In this document: in pieces, positions 1-10,346 of the stretch
Numbering within the stretch: the first letter of the stretch is position 1
Layout: each line of letters opens with the position of its first letter
Source: Gigaspora rosea
Taxonomy: Eukaryota > Glomeromycota > Glomeromycetes > Diversisporales > Gigasporaceae
Length of the DNA stretch: 64,000 nt
Direction of reading: 5' to 3'
Assembly: GCA_003550325.1 (NCBI GenBank)
Contig: QKWP01000198.1
Location: 3,742 to 67,741 of the forward strand
Notes under the pieces: generated by a model
Databases searched by the model: none
Seen by the model: the letters and a program-made list of their open reading frames with translations, nothing else
Told to the model about the DNA's origin: nothing
Program-made: the position numbers and the translations under genes

Positions 1-165
1 TTTTTTTTTTTTTGTTTTTTAAAAAATGTAACTATAATTTGTTTTTTTTTAAAAACATAACTTTGTTTTTTTTTTTTTTTTTTAAAAAACCTAACTCTGT
101 TTTTTTTTTTTAAAAAAAAACCTAACTCTGTTTTTTTTTTCTTTTTTTTTAAAAAACGTTATATT
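1..165. repeat. T-rich degenerate tandem repeat
   Basis: About five units of a T-run followed by A-run and the core AACCTAACTCTG (drifting to AACATAACTTTG and similar) repeat with a period of roughly 35-50 bp. Unit length varies mostly through the homopolymers. No coding potential is visible. Confidence 0.6.
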
Positions 166-309
166 TCAAAAAATAGTAAAATTGAATAAAAGTTTTATCT
201 AATATTTAAAATATAGCTTATATATACTAATATAAAAGTGCTAACCAAAAAAAAATTTACTATAATGCTCAAATATAAGCCCATATAGATTATTTGAAGT
301 TCTTTCTAG

Positions 310-600
310 ACTATATAGGACCCTGGACATCTCTCATATAGGTCATAACTGGATTTTGGCCTATTTTGGCCCAATTTGCTGAAAACAACAAAATATTTTT
401 GTTTAAATAACTTTTGATCTAGTGATCAGAATTGAATAAACTTTTTTTTTTAGATGTGACTCACTGAGAGCTTTATTTTTAAAAAAAAGTTTGTTTAAAT
501 TAGTCTAATAGATACCAAGATAATTGGCAAAAACTGTTTTTTGCTTCTCAAATTTTAGGGGTTTTTGCTGAAAAAACAAGTATGACCTCTATACTAGTAG
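310..600 (+). repeat. Dispersed repeat, copy 1
   Basis: This stretch aligns by eye with 10465-10745 in the same orientation. Shared landmarks, in order, are CATAACTGGATTTTGGCC, AACTTTTGATC, AATAAACTTTTTTTT, GATACCAAGATAATTG and TTGCTTCTCAAATTTT. It has no ORF. It is probably part of an interspersed element whose ends are not visible. Positions 166-309 and 601-893 are AT-rich with nothing recognisable. Confidence 0.6.
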
Positions 601-893
601 TTGAAATCATATTAGTTTATAACTAGATATTTAGTTTAAAATATCAATCCGATTTACAATAAAAAATATATTGGATTTAAATTTGATTTTGTAAATAAAG
701 TCAGATTATCAGTTTTAAATCGGTTTTTAAATAAGATAGCTGCCGAAGTAGTTGTGCTAAAACCAGGAATGCAGATAATGAATTTTGTAAATATATATGC
801 TTCTTTAGTATATTAAAAGCTTTTGAATATATATAGCAATTAAATTAATCTGAAAAAAATCAAAGAATTTTATATATATGTTGGTCTCAAGCG

Positions 894-1307
894 TAGGGAT
901 GTTAATGGTGTGCTCTAGGGTAGTATGGTGCATACTCTGGCTGAGTATCCCTTAACGCCATACCACACTGAAGTATGAATCAAAGCATACTCAAAAGTGT
1001 AACCCAGAGTATAACCCAGAGTATAACCCAGAGTACTATGTGCTAAACACTATGTAATATTCCGGAGTTTATAGTACTGTATTTTCCTGAAAATATGCTA
1101 TCATATTTAGGTGAAATACAGTAAAAAAAAAATATAATAATACTCCTGAGTATAATTCATTTTGTATTAGTAGTATTACTCTGGAGCAATTACTCCTATT
1201 AATAATATCTTAGTAATCCGAGGTGGTGTCATGTCTAGACCATTCCGGTATAGAGTGGGTTATACTCCACAGTTACTCTGGAGTACCTTATTCCATTAAC
1301 ATCCCTA
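894..1307. mobile_element. Inverted-repeat MITE, TAGGGATGTTAATGG termini
   Basis: The 414-bp element starts with TAGGGATGTTAATGG (894-908) and ends with the exact reverse complement (1293-1307). The interior is made of repeated TACTCTGGAGTA / AGTATAACCCAG motifs, including three direct copies near 1000-1035. There is no ORF, so it is non-autonomous. No clean target-site duplication could be fixed. A shorter relative with the same ends lies at 53090-53239. Confidence 0.7.
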
Positions 1308-1640
1308 TTCAAGTGTCAATAGATGCAATTTCTCAGAGGTCAATATAGTGCACAAGTATTATGATATAATTATAGTTATTCTTATAACATTTTTGATAAA
1401 ATTATGAAGCATACTCAAGTATAACTGTTACAGTGATTTGTCGATAATTGTAGTAATGCTCAATTACTAATAAATCAAAACAAGACCTTAATCAGTACTT
1501 AACTATACTATATTTGGTCATGTTCTTTTGGCTACGATTTAATTTTATGAACTTAAATGCTTATTTTATTAAATATTTGATTAATAATTAATATATATAA
1601 TTATATACTTAAAAGCCTATTGCGAATGAAATATAATTTT
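1308..1640. other. AT-rich flank of the LINE
   Basis: Nothing recognisable. This is the sequence into which the LINE inserted; its last 10 bases repeat on the far side of the element. Confidence 0.5.
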
Positions 1641-1671
1641 AATTACTAATTTTTTTTTTTTTTTTAACTCT

Positions 1672-1687
1672 TTGACGGCCTCGTCAA
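1672..1687 (-). other. LINE 3'-terminal stem-loop beside the poly(A) tail
   Basis: TTGACG, a 4-base loop, and CGTCAA form a perfect 6-bp hairpin, seven bases from the A-tail. Several LINE groups carry a 3' stem-loop that the reverse transcriptase recognises; that role here is inference. Confidence 0.6.
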
Positions 1688-1818
1688 TGCTTTATTAAGT
1701 ATTTAATAATTTCTACTACAATCAGTGGATTATATACTAAGAAACTATAATGAGCCTTAATTGACAAGCTTGACCCCACCCGGCTACCTTTTCTGGCGCC
1801 CAGATGTGACTCGTCGCA

Positions 1819-1838
1819 CTGGGCCCTTAAAGGCCCAG
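1819..1838 (-). other. Hairpin at the start of the LINE 3'UTR
   Basis: CTGGGCC and GGCCCAG flank a 6-base loop containing TTAA, 18 bases beyond the ORF2 stop codon. The core GGCC-TTAA-GGCC is shared with the palindrome at the ORF1/ORF2 junction. Confidence 0.55.
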
Positions 1839-1856
1839 AACTTCTGTCAATCACCA

Positions 1857-4800
1857 TCAAATTGGAGTTCCCTTCAGAGTTTCATAAAAGTTTCCTAACA
1901 ACTTTTCCAACATCCTTTCGACCTCTTCTTTTTTCTTTGCCCTCCCTGCTTCAGCATTAGAATCAAGCTCCCTTGACTTCTTCCGGCTCCCCTTGGGTCT
2001 CGAGGCCGATTTTTCTCTCTTCTTTTCTGCCGTTATTCCTTGACTTTCTTCCCATTTACTAAACCTTTTGCATCTCTCCTTCCATATGATTTCGAAAAAC
2101 CCTTTCCATAAAGCGAAAAGAAACTTATCAACCAGTAATTTTTCCATGTTGTGCCCAATGCCCATACTCTGTAAATCCAAGATAACTTCTATTGGGACAA
2201 CATACTTAATCGCTGCTACTCTTAAATCTTTCCGTCTACTATTGTGTAAACCGAAAAAAGCTTGCCTTATTGCGGACTGATCCAAGTCTTTTGTTGTTTC
2301 ATTGTCTAAAATATTCCATGCTTCTTCTAATGCCAAATCCTCCACCTTTTCCCAATTAGTTCCATGTGCTCGGCATGTAGCTAAATGGTCCTGTGTTTCA
2401 ACTTCTTTGGCATCACATAGAACACATATTTCAGAAGTATATAGTTCTGGTTTCCTTTCCGACAAGACTGTTAAGACTGGCAATTTCTCGCTTATACATT
2501 TAACCAGAAAGCTCTTCCTTTCACTCTTGATTAGTGAATCACCCCATATTCCCTTGAGGCTCTTTAGAAAATTCCAGAAAGCTTTCCAATAAAACTTTTT
2601 CTCCTTTGCTTCTGGTTCGAGCTTTTTGATACTTTCACTACACCACCATGCTGCTTTATTTCTGAGTTCCTGCCCTTTCTTTAAAATCAGTTTGATAGGC
2701 ACTTCAAGTCTTCTTTCTTCCCGCATTGACCAAAACAGAAGCCTCTCACTTTTGACGCTTTCAGCTTTTAACGATAACCTTTGTAGCATTCCGCTTTTTG
2801 CTAGATGTAGTGCTTCCAACATAGGGCTTTCTTCGATGTTTTCTTCATTTTTGGTTAACGTCAAGTTTATGTTCTTTGCCTTTACCAGGTCTAGAATACT
2901 AGCAATTGCTGATGGACAATTCATTTTCAATAATGCTGAGGCTGTCCAGTCCATCCCCACTTTACTTAAACTCGTTAATGCAGCATCATTTTCTGAGATT
3001 ACTTCTACCACTGCATCACAGCCCACAGTCAAACAAACCGTCCATAAAGCAATCAATTCCAACTGCAACGACGAGGGCCAACTATCTACATTAAGGCTCA
3101 ATTCATCTAATCTATTTTCTTCTATACTATCGAAACTAATCCAACCTATACCACAATTTACTTTCCCTACACTACTGTTTAACTTCGCTAAACTATTTAT
3201 ATAAAATCTAATATTTGTTGATTTACTCTCTATATTCCTCCTCAATTTATCCATAAAAAACCCTTCCAATACTCTATCCAAATGCAAGTTCCTAATTAAC
3301 TCAACTTCCCATCTTTCTATTACAATTTCGTCTACTATTTTACTTTCTCTACTCATATACATGCACAAATCGGCCTTGTTTTGTAAACAACTATCCAACT
3401 CTACTCCCAATTTCCACGTAGCTTCGTCCACTCTAGATACTGGAATTACTGTTCCATTTGCACAAAATTTGCGTTTAATCTGACACTTCAGCGGTAACCC
3501 CCTCCTACTATTTGTTGAGTCGCTACAACCGGAACATCTTGATAGCAACCCAAGTGAAAGGTCTGAGTCTTTTTTTTCCTGCCAATGCTCTAATACAAAG
3601 GTCGCATTGCTTTTCCTTTCTATTCTTCCGATTAGCTTTCCAGCTTCGCTGTTCCAACAAATCCATTCTTTTCTTCTTTTGTCGACTGATATGTTATCTT
3701 TTTGTAGGATAATACTTAAACTGTTAGGGTTTCGCGCTATGTATTCTGGACGCAAATTTGGTCTTGAACTTGACTTATCTACCAACTGGTTCTGTAGAAT
3801 CTTGTACCAATCTGCCACTCTTCCCCTTTTTGCTACTTTTCTACCACTTTTCAACCTTTGCCAAGATAATAACCGTTTTCCATCTGTACTAATTATCTGG
3901 TTTATATAAAAGAGGCCTAAATTTTGTAGACTTCTGATTGCTTTTTTTAACTCCTTTTCTCCTAGTGATTCTGTGAAGGTTGCACCCTCACCGTTCACTT
4001 TCCATAAACTTTCACTTCGGGAAAAGCTTAGACCTTTCTTTTTTGCTTCTATTAAAACACGACATGCGAAATTATCTTTCCATAGACCTTTATATTTGTT
4101 TAGCTCTGATGCCACCCAAATGTCTTCCGTTAGTCTTGCCTTTAAACATCCTTGCATTACTCGTGCTTTAACTGCTTCTCCTATTGGATCATTCCTATTT
4201 AAATTCGTATACACTGTTTTTATCTGCCTTGCTACTACTTCATCCGCCAAGAATTTTATTCCTCCCAGTTCTTCTGAGTTGATTATCCAGTCCGGTGTGT
4301 TTTTGGCTAATCCCAATTTCCGTTTACACAACAACACAAAGGGGCGGTGAATGCTTCTTAAAATGTTTTCCTCTAACCATACTGCTTGTAGCATGTAGCT
4401 TACTTTTGGCAATATGCACATATTATTAATATATGCCAACTGACTCCATGACATTTTTTTCCTATGTAGGGTTTTAACTGCCATATTCACCGTAGCTCTT
4501 GCTTTCTGTATGATAGGTTTCTTCTGTGATCCGCTACTTAGCCATACCCCTAGGTATCTTATTGACGTATTGCCATCTTCTTCCTCTACTTTACTCTTAC
4601 CGAAACTTATACTCTCTTTAGATCTGCTTGGTAAAGACCTTGACTTTCCCTTCACCACCAACAATTTCGATTTTGCACCGTTGATTTCAATATCATTCAA
4701 TCTAAAAAAACTATCAGCAATTCTACATATTTCTTCTAACTGTTCTTTGTTATTAGCTATCCACACCGTATCATCCGCATATGCTAACGTCGCATATCTT

Positions 4801-7250
4801 GTAATTTTTATAATTTTTTTGTTCCTCGCAATATCAGTCGGAATCTCTACTTCGGCCTTAAAGCCTAAACTGCCATTTCTTTGAACTCTACACAATAATG
4901 GATCATAGAAGATTCTCCACACCAAGGGCGACAGTACTTCTCCTTGATCTATACCATCCCCAGCCACGAATTTCTTAGTTAACCCTTCAGTGGTTATTAC
5001 TTGAAACTGCCTCCCCTCGAATAGGTTCATAATGAATTTAATAGTAATTTGCGGGAGTTTAATTCTTCTAAGAGCCAATCTTAAACCCTCTAATGGAACT
5101 GAGTCGAAAGCCTTTTTCATATCTTGGAATAACAGCCAAAGGTCTTCTCCCTTTTCTTTCGCCTCTTCTATTAGTGCATTCAAGATATGAATTGGACCCT
5201 CCGTTGAGTCTCCTTTTAGGCCTGCAAAGTTTCTTCCCTCCAATATTTCCTTTTCTTTACAAATTTTGCTTAACCTTCTTGCTAAGACTCTTGTGACCAC
5301 TTTCCTGAAAGATTCTATTAAGGCTATTGGTCGAACTTTGTGTAGGTCAAACCCCCAATCGTCATCTTTTGGGATCAAATATAGTTGTGCTATTTTCCAT
5401 TTTTTTGGCACGTAACCAATTTTTATACAAGCCTCTGCAAGCTTACGAAATAGGTCTTGTGTTTCGGAGTTCGCTTCTTTTATTAATCTATAACTTATAT
5501 TAGAGATTCCTGGCGCCTTATTACTTTTTAACTCCCTTAACGTTAACTCCCATTCTTCTCTTGTTATACTTTCGTTTATCGTTTCGAACCATTTCTCATC
5601 TATTTTTTCTATTGGTTCAAATTCACTGGCCCAAGGTTCTTTCATTTCTACATAATTACTCTTTCTTCTTCTGAATTGTACTTCAAAATGATTTACTACC
5701 TCTCTCTCCAAATCTGCTGGTTCCAGAACTAAGCTTCTTTTCCCCTCCTCAAACTTGGCTATTCTGTCTAGTGTTATTTTCCTATATGGTCTTTCTAAAA
5801 GGTTTCTCAACATTTTCCCCTGTTCGTCCTTGATCATTTCGACCCTTTTGTTTATACACTCTTCGATATTTCTTTTTTTGAGCTCCTCAGCTTCTTGCTC
5901 CCTGCTTTTGTTTAAAATTTTGTACCAACTCTTTAAGTCATCAAGACTTTCTTGGTACTGCCTCTCATCTATCACATGAATACTTATGTCTAAAACTCCT
6001 TCTAATTTTCGAATTTCTTCGTTGATTAACTCTAACTTCTCTACTTTAGTATTTGTTTTTATAGCCGTCTTCAAGGTCCAAATGATTTTTCTTAGCGCTG
6101 TGGTAGCTTTCGCTAATTTGGTCGATTTTCCTAACTTTTCCTTTCTTTCAGATAAGTTGTTCCAAACTTTTTTCCTTGGAATCGCGATTCTTGCTGCTTT
6201 CAACAAACAACCTTCAACTGTGTCCCATATTTCATCTAAAAAGTCTTCTTTATAATCTATCATTTCCCTATTCAAAAAATTCCTGATTTTATTCTTTTCC
6301 TTTAGCGACATCCACAAAGCCTCTCTAAATACGTCCCAGTCCTCCTCCTGTGTCTCGTCAAATAGGAATTTGTACCGAAATGAACCATTCCTCTTAATCT
6401 TCGCTAAACCTTTTCTTCCTATAAGTCGATTAAGTAATAACTTTGCGGTTACTGCTTTGTGGTCGCTTCCTGTGAAAATCTCTACCTCCCGGATTTCAGC
6501 ATCCATCAGTCCTGAGGAAAGATCCTCTGAGACCCATATATAATCTATTCTAGTTTCCACAACGTTATTTGTCCAGGTGTACTCCTTTGCTTCTGGGTTA
6601 ACTTCCCTGAAAGTATCCACAAAGCTCATTTTCCTTAGCCATCTAAAAATGGGAAAATTATATCTCTTTTTGTTACTGTTACTATGATCTAATGAAACTT
6701 CTACCACTTGGTTAAAGTCCCCCAATACTATATAATTACTACTTAGGCCTCCATTCGTTACTATTTTAACCAATTCTTGCTGTATATATTTCTCTATTGA
6801 TTTGTTGTTTGGTGGAAAATACACCACTACTACGACTATTTCTATTTGCTTAAAGAAAAACCTAGCCACTAACATATATTCTGAAATTCTATCAATTTTG
6901 CCTAAATGTTTTTCCCACTTGTTACTGACTATAATTCCTACACCAGATCCCTTTTTTTTATTCCCGTCTGCATTTGCCCAGTAACTTTTGTTTTCTTTAT
7001 CTTCTATCATAATGTACCTTCCCTCCTTTTCCGAAATATTTGATTCTACTATCCCTAAAATGTCTATCTTTTCTAATTTTTTCCACTCTAGTAAGTTGTC
7101 TAACTTACTCTTTTTCGTCTTTATTCCATTAATATTGTGACATGCTATTAACAGCTCTTCGAATTCTTCTTTTCTCTTCCCCGAATCTACAGTATTTCCT
7201 ACCAAGAGGTTGCTCGTAGTTACTGTAGCCCCTACGCCCTCTGTTTCCAT
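1857..7250 (-). CDS. LINE ORF2: endonuclease-reverse transcriptase
   Basis: A 1797-aa polyprotein that nicks target DNA and copies the element RNA. An apurinic-type endonuclease (EEP) domain spans about residues 30-275, with NINGI near the start, GDFN, RIDYIW and SDH (about 262). The reverse transcriptase spans about 590-900, with KAPG, the RPIAL block, QDMKKAFDS (motif A, about 712), GIDQGEVLSPL (motif B) and YADD (motif C, about 823-826). A region near 1400 with ELIALW and END resembles a worn RNase H domain (weak). A C-terminal zinc motif C-x2-C, H, C lies at about 1608-1625 (CVLCDA...HLATC), as in zf-RVT. The start at 7250 is the first Met, 19 bp after the ORF1 stop and upstream of the endonuclease fold. 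This spacing implies re-initiation or a second initiation event. No stops or frameshifts are present. Confidence 0.93.
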   Translation of the reverse strand: METEGVGATVTTSNLLVGNTVDSGKRKEEFEELLIACHNINGIKTKKSKLDNLLEWKKLEKIDILGIVESNISEKEGRYIMIEDKENKSYWANADGNKKKGSGVGIIVSNKWEKHLGKIDRISEYMLVARFFFKQIEIVVVVVYFPPNNKSIEKYIQQELVKIVTNGGLSSNYIVLGDFNQVVEVSLDHSNSNKKRYNFPIFRWLRKMSFVDTFREVNPEAKEYTWTNNVVETRIDYIWVSEDLSSGLMDAEIREVEIFTGSDHKAVTAKLLLNRLIGRKGLAKIKRNGSFRYKFLFDETQEEDWDVFREALWMSLKEKNKIRNFLNREMIDYKEDFLDEIWDTVEGCLLKAARIAIPRKKVWNNLSERKEKLGKSTKLAKATTALRKIIWTLKTAIKTNTKVEKLELINEEIRKLEGVLDISIHVIDERQYQESLDDLKSWYKILNKSREQEAEELKKRNIEECINKRVEMIKDEQGKMLRNLLERPYRKITLDRIAKFEEGKRSLVLEPADLEREVVNHFEVQFRRRKSNYVEMKEPWASEFEPIEKIDEKWFETINESITREEWELTLRELKSNKAPGISNISYRLIKEANSETQDLFRKLAEACIKIGYVPKKWKIAQLYLIPKDDDWGFDLHKVRPIALIESFRKVVTRVLARRLSKICKEKEILEGRNFAGLKGDSTEGPIHILNALIEEAKEKGEDLWLLFQDMKKAFDSVPLEGLRLALRRIKLPQITIKFIMNLFEGRQFQVITTEGLTKKFVAGDGIDQGEVLSPLVWRIFYDPLLCRVQRNGSLGFKAEVEIPTDIARNKKIIKITRYATLAYADDTVWIANNKEQLEEICRIADSFFRLNDIEINGAKSKLLVVKGKSRSLPSRSKESISFGKSKVEEEDGNTSIRYLGVWLSSGSQKKPIIQKARATVNMAVKTLHRKKMSWSQLAYINNMCILPKVSYMLQAVWLEENILRSIHRPFVLLCKRKLGLAKNTPDWIINSEELGGIKFLADEVVARQIKTVYTNLNRNDPIGEAVKARVMQGCLKARLTEDIWVASELNKYKGLWKDNFACRVLIEAKKKGLSFSRSESLWKVNGEGATFTESLGEKELKKAIRSLQNLGLFYINQIISTDGKRLLSWQRLKSGRKVAKRGRVADWYKILQNQLVDKSSSRPNLRPEYIARNPNSLSIILQKDNISVDKRRKEWICWNSEAGKLIGRIERKSNATFVLEHWQEKKDSDLSLGLLSRCSGCSDSTNSRRGLPLKCQIKRKFCANGTVIPVSRVDEATWKLGVELDSCLQNKADLCMYMSRESKIVDEIVIERWEVELIRNLHLDRVLEGFFMDKLRRNIESKSTNIRFYINSLAKLNSSVGKVNCGIGWISFDSIEENRLDELSLNVDSWPSSLQLELIALWTVCLTVGCDAVVEVISENDAALTSLSKVGMDWTASALLKMNCPSAIASILDLVKAKNINLTLTKNEENIEESPMLEALHLAKSGMLQRLSLKAESVKSERLLFWSMREERRLEVPIKLILKKGQELRNKAAWWCSESIKKLEPEAKEKKFYWKAFWNFLKSLKGIWGDSLIKSERKSFLVKCISEKLPVLTVLSERKPELYTSEICVLCDAKEVETQDHLATCRAHGTNWEKVEDLALEEAWNILDNETTKDLDQSAIRQAFFGLHNSRRKDLRVAAIKYVVPIEVILDLQSMGIGHNMEKLLVDKFLFALWKGFFEIIWKERCKRFSKWEESQGITAEKKREKSASRPKGSRKKSRELDSNAEAGRAKKKEEVERMLEKLLGNFYETLKGTPI

Positions 7251-7269
7251 TGATACAACTTTGGCGCCC

Positions 7270-9054
7270 TTAGGAGCGAAGAGGCCTTAAGGCCTCTATA
7301 TTCCCTTCGAGCTTGTTTAGGCGGGATACTATTTCTAACAATAACGTCTCCTGATCATAAATCTGCTCAGTCCCTACTCTTTTGTTAATGTTCTTCCTTT
7401 CTCTATCTTGTCTTTCCTCTTCTGCTCTCCCTGGCATGATTCTTTTCCTTCCTATTATCTCAATTCTAGGCTTGAAAGAATTGGAACCTCGTCTCTTTAA
7501 ATTGATTCCCATAGGGTTTTCCAAGTCTTTAAGCTCTACCTCAACCCTTCTTTTTTTCCTTGAGTTCTCCTCTACTAACTCTACTTTCTCGAAGTCTACA
7601 TCCCAGGTTAATCTAATATCATTGTACCAGATACAATGTCTCATTGCTTCTAACTTGTTTTCTACTGACTCAAATTCAACGAGTGCTGCACCCCTTTGGT
7701 GGCCATTACTGTTTCGAAAGATGTGAACTGCTTTGCCTCCTACTCTTGCTATTTGTCTCCACAACAACGATTCTGCTGCGAAATGTGGCAATCCCTTAAC
7801 CCTAGCTACTATTTTTCTTCTTCTTTTAAGCTCATTCTTGCATTTACCTTCGGAAGTTACTCTGACCATTCTATTTCCAAGGAAGGGTAATGCCCACGTA
7901 TCTTTTATTTTTTTATCCAATTCTGCTGAGCTTGTGCAGATTTCTACTTCTGCTCTTCCACTTCCATTGTACGTCCAGTACAGGTCACAACTTATAACTT
8001 TTCCGAAGCTAACTAGTAATCTTCTTATTTGTTCTTTCCTTGTACCCAATGGAAGATCCCATATTGTCAAATTGATCTTACTATTCTCAGTTCTTAATAG
8101 ATCATGCTCTGTTAGCTTTGTACTGTTTCCTTTCCCATTTTGCATTTTTTTGTTTTCTTGGTCTAATGTTGATATAAAGTCTTTTTCCACTCCGTTGACT
8201 GTATTGTCTGTATTGGCTACAGCCCAAAGATCTTCGTTCTTCCTTTCTATTTCTACTGAGTTTGTATCCAGGTCTTGTGTGCTCAACTTATTGAGCCCTT
8301 TTGCTTCTTTACTTCCTTCCTTCATAATTTCTTTTTCCTCCTTCCCATTTCCTTTTTTTCTTGATGGTTCTCCCAAATCTTTACCGAGTATGCTCCCACT
8401 ATCAATCTGGACACCATTAATCTTTTCTTCTAGTAACCTTTCGCTCTTGCTCTTAATTCCTGTCCATTCTCCCTTACTTTGTATCAATCCGGCTTCTTTA
8501 AGCTTTTCCGCCAAATTCTCTACTAGTCTTGTAATTTCCAAATTGATTGGTGTTTCTTTTTTCCTAGACCTCTTCTCAATTTCTTTAATAAAATTCTCCC
8601 GGTTTAATCTATTATTCTTGTGCAACTCTGCGAGATTTTGACTGATCATCTCCACCCAATCACCTGTCAGTTCATCTAGTGTCCCGATTTCCGCTACTTC
8701 TAAAACTAGTTTTTTACTAATTTGTGCGCATTTTTTTTTCACTAACTCAATTCTTGATAATTCACTACTGCTCGTCGAGCCTGATTGTTGTTTACTAGTG
8801 TGTACTACATCAGTCTCTTCTCTAGATTTTTTTCCTTCAACTTTATCTCTATTTGTGGCTTCCTTATACTTGATCCATTTGTGTGTTTCCCATAAGTTTC
8901 TCCAAAAGGTTAAATGTTCCGGAGAACTTAATCCTAAAAACTCTGCTAATTCCCTATCTTCTTTTAACACTAATTTTTTAAATTCTTCTAGAATATTCTT
9001 TTTTTCATCATCAGGTTTTCTAAAAAATTCTTTACATCTATTATATCGCTCCAT
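7270..9054 (-). CDS. LINE ORF1: RNA-binding protein with two RRM-like domains
   Basis: A 594-aa basic, Lys/Glu-rich protein expected to coat the element RNA. Residues 1-320 are low-complexity and charged. An RRM-like domain lies at about 325-400 (LTIWDLPLG, then GRAEVEI on beta-3/4 and a closing MVRVTSEG). A second RRM-like domain spans about 413-490 (VARVKGLP, GAALVEFES). The C-terminus (LLLEIVSRLNKLEGNIEAL) has heptad spacing and may be a short coiled coil. There is no zinc knuckle. It ends just 19 bp before ORF2. An 18-bp perfect palindrome sits in its last codons. Identification rests on fold-like motifs and position. That it is ORF1 of this LINE is secure; the RRM labels are probable. 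Confidence 0.85.
   Translation of the reverse strand: MERYNRCKEFFRKPDDEKKNILEEFKKLVLKEDRELAEFLGLSSPEHLTFWRNLWETHKWIKYKEATNRDKVEGKKSREETDVVHTSKQQSGSTSSSELSRIELVKKKCAQISKKLVLEVAEIGTLDELTGDWVEMISQNLAELHKNNRLNRENFIKEIEKRSRKKETPINLEITRLVENLAEKLKEAGLIQSKGEWTGIKSKSERLLEEKINGVQIDSGSILGKDLGEPSRKKGNGKEEKEIMKEGSKEAKGLNKLSTQDLDTNSVEIERKNEDLWAVANTDNTVNGVEKDFISTLDQENKKMQNGKGNSTKLTEHDLLRTENSKINLTIWDLPLGTRKEQIRRLLVSFGKVISCDLYWTYNGSGRAEVEICTSSAELDKKIKDTWALPFLGNRMVRVTSEGKCKNELKRRRKIVARVKGLPHFAAESLLWRQIARVGGKAVHIFRNSNGHQRGAALVEFESVENKLEAMRHCIWYNDIRLTWDVDFEKVELVEENSRKKRRVEVELKDLENPMGINLKRRGSNSFKPRIEIIGRKRIMPGRAEEERQDRERKNINKRVGTEQIYDQETLLLEIVSRLNKLEGNIEALRPLRS
7280..7297 (-). other. 18-bp perfect palindrome at the ORF1/ORF2 junction
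   Basis: AGAGGCCTTAAGGCCTCT lies in the last codons of ORF1, 30 bases before the ORF2 ATG. In RNA it can form a 7-bp GC-rich stem with a UUAA loop. It could slow ribosomes near the stop and favour re-initiation on ORF2 (hypothesis). Confidence 0.6.
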
Positions 9055-9520
9055 TTCCTATTTTGTTATGTGTTTGGTTTATTTCTTTGTTTACTTTCTA
9101 CTTGATACGCGTTTGTGATTTTTAATTAAATTGGATATGATTTGTTAACTTATTTTAGACTCTTTGTTTGTTTATTGACGCGTATGTTGTTTGATCAAAA
9201 CAGATCAGCGTTACAGGGTCTCGAGGAATTCTCCCAATTTTCCAGAAAATTTTTCCAAAAACGAAAGTTTTCTTGCTAGCCCCTTATCAACTGTTTTTTG
9301 TCTGAAGTGCTACTACTAGACTACTGTTTATTTTAAGTGTTCTTTCCTTTTTATTATTTGTATTAGGCACCTTAACTAGTGTACTTTTTGTCCTTTTCTC
9401 TGTTTTCTTTTTCCGCTGTTTTTGGAAATATGGATCAGCAGAAAGAGTTGATAAAATTTATATAATAGGTAGATTTAAATAGTTTGTTTATAATAATGAA
9501 GTTTGCAATGAATTACTAAT

Positions 9521-10180
9521 TTCAATATATATACACGTATATATTTAATACAAAACCGGATTATAACCGTATAAACTTTTTAAAAAAGATATATAATCGA
9601 TTTATTTTTTTTAAAAGAATAAATATCTAATTAAACAATTTGCAAATCAGTTCCAACCTCTACTCTATACCAGGTGTCCGAGTCCTGACTATATAAAAAA
9701 ATTTTTTAAAATCCATATATTTATATATAAAATTTTACAAAAACTTGGTATATTGTAATACAGTAATCCAATTTAGATAATTTTAGTACCAATCGATTTA
9801 TCTTAGTAAGAAAAATTGAATAGTACCAAATTTATTTTATTTGGATCAATGAATTAGCAAATATTTGCAAAAAACTATTAGTATTATAGAATTTTATAAG
9901 AAAAAATAGAACCAAAGGATTTTGCCAATAACTTCTAATTCAAATAAAATAATTTTGGTAACATAGATTCCTCTTATCAAGACAAATTGAATAGTACCAA
10001 AATTATTCAACTTGGATCTCTGAATTAAAATTTAGACAAATTTTTTTAAAAAATTGTATTATATTTTTTTTAACACTTCTTACTTATCAGAAAAACAATA
10101 TATTTTGTCAGACCCTCTCTCTCTATCTTGTATAACATTATTTCTGGATATCCCTATAAAAAAAATAGTATTTTGTATTA
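9521..10180. other. AT-rich intergenic DNA
   Basis: No ORF, RNA gene or bounded element was recognised. AATTGAATAGTACCAAA-type phrases recur near 9815 and 9985, suggesting an old local duplication. Confidence 0.4.
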
Positions 10181-10346
10181 GGGACGTGCCATTTATTATA
10201 TAATATTTTTTACTTAGTAGCCACCTCTACCCATGTATGGTGTAATCATTTTATCTAATACTAATTGATTAATATAATATATAGACATGATCACTACCTC
10301 TGACTATGTATCCATGGTAAAAATTACGTAATAAATAGCATGCCCC
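10181..10346. mobile_element. PIF/Harbinger-like MITE with TTA duplication
   Basis: Imperfect inverted ends GGGACGTGCCATTTATTA and (reverse complement) GGGGCATGCTATTTATTA are flanked on both sides by TTA (10178-10180 and 10347-10349). A 3-bp TWA duplication is the usual mark of PIF/Harbinger insertion. There is no coding capacity in its 166 bp. Confidence 0.6.

Larger units (their letters stand above)
1651..9510 (-). mobile_element. Full-length non-LTR retrotransposon (LINE)
   Basis: A 7.86-kb element reads on the minus strand: 5'UTR (9510-9055), ORF1 (9054-7270), a 19-bp spacer, ORF2 (7250-1857), and a 3'UTR (1856-1651) ending in a stem-loop and an A-tail (seen as T-run 1650-1665). The 10-mer AATTACTAAT occurs at 1641-1650 and again at 9511-9520, immediately outside the two ends, as expected for a target-site duplication made by target-primed reverse transcription. 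Both ORFs are open over their whole length, so the copy looks recent and possibly still active. Domain order (double RRM ORF1; endonuclease, reverse transcriptase and C-terminal CCHC in ORF2) fits APE-type LINEs such as the L1/Tx1 or I groups. The exact clade would need a phylogeny. Confidence 0.93.

Noticed and set aside
2068-9118. Plus-strand ORFs opposite the LINE
   Set aside because: They are antisense shadows of the two LINE ORFs with Ser/Leu/Phe-rich composition.
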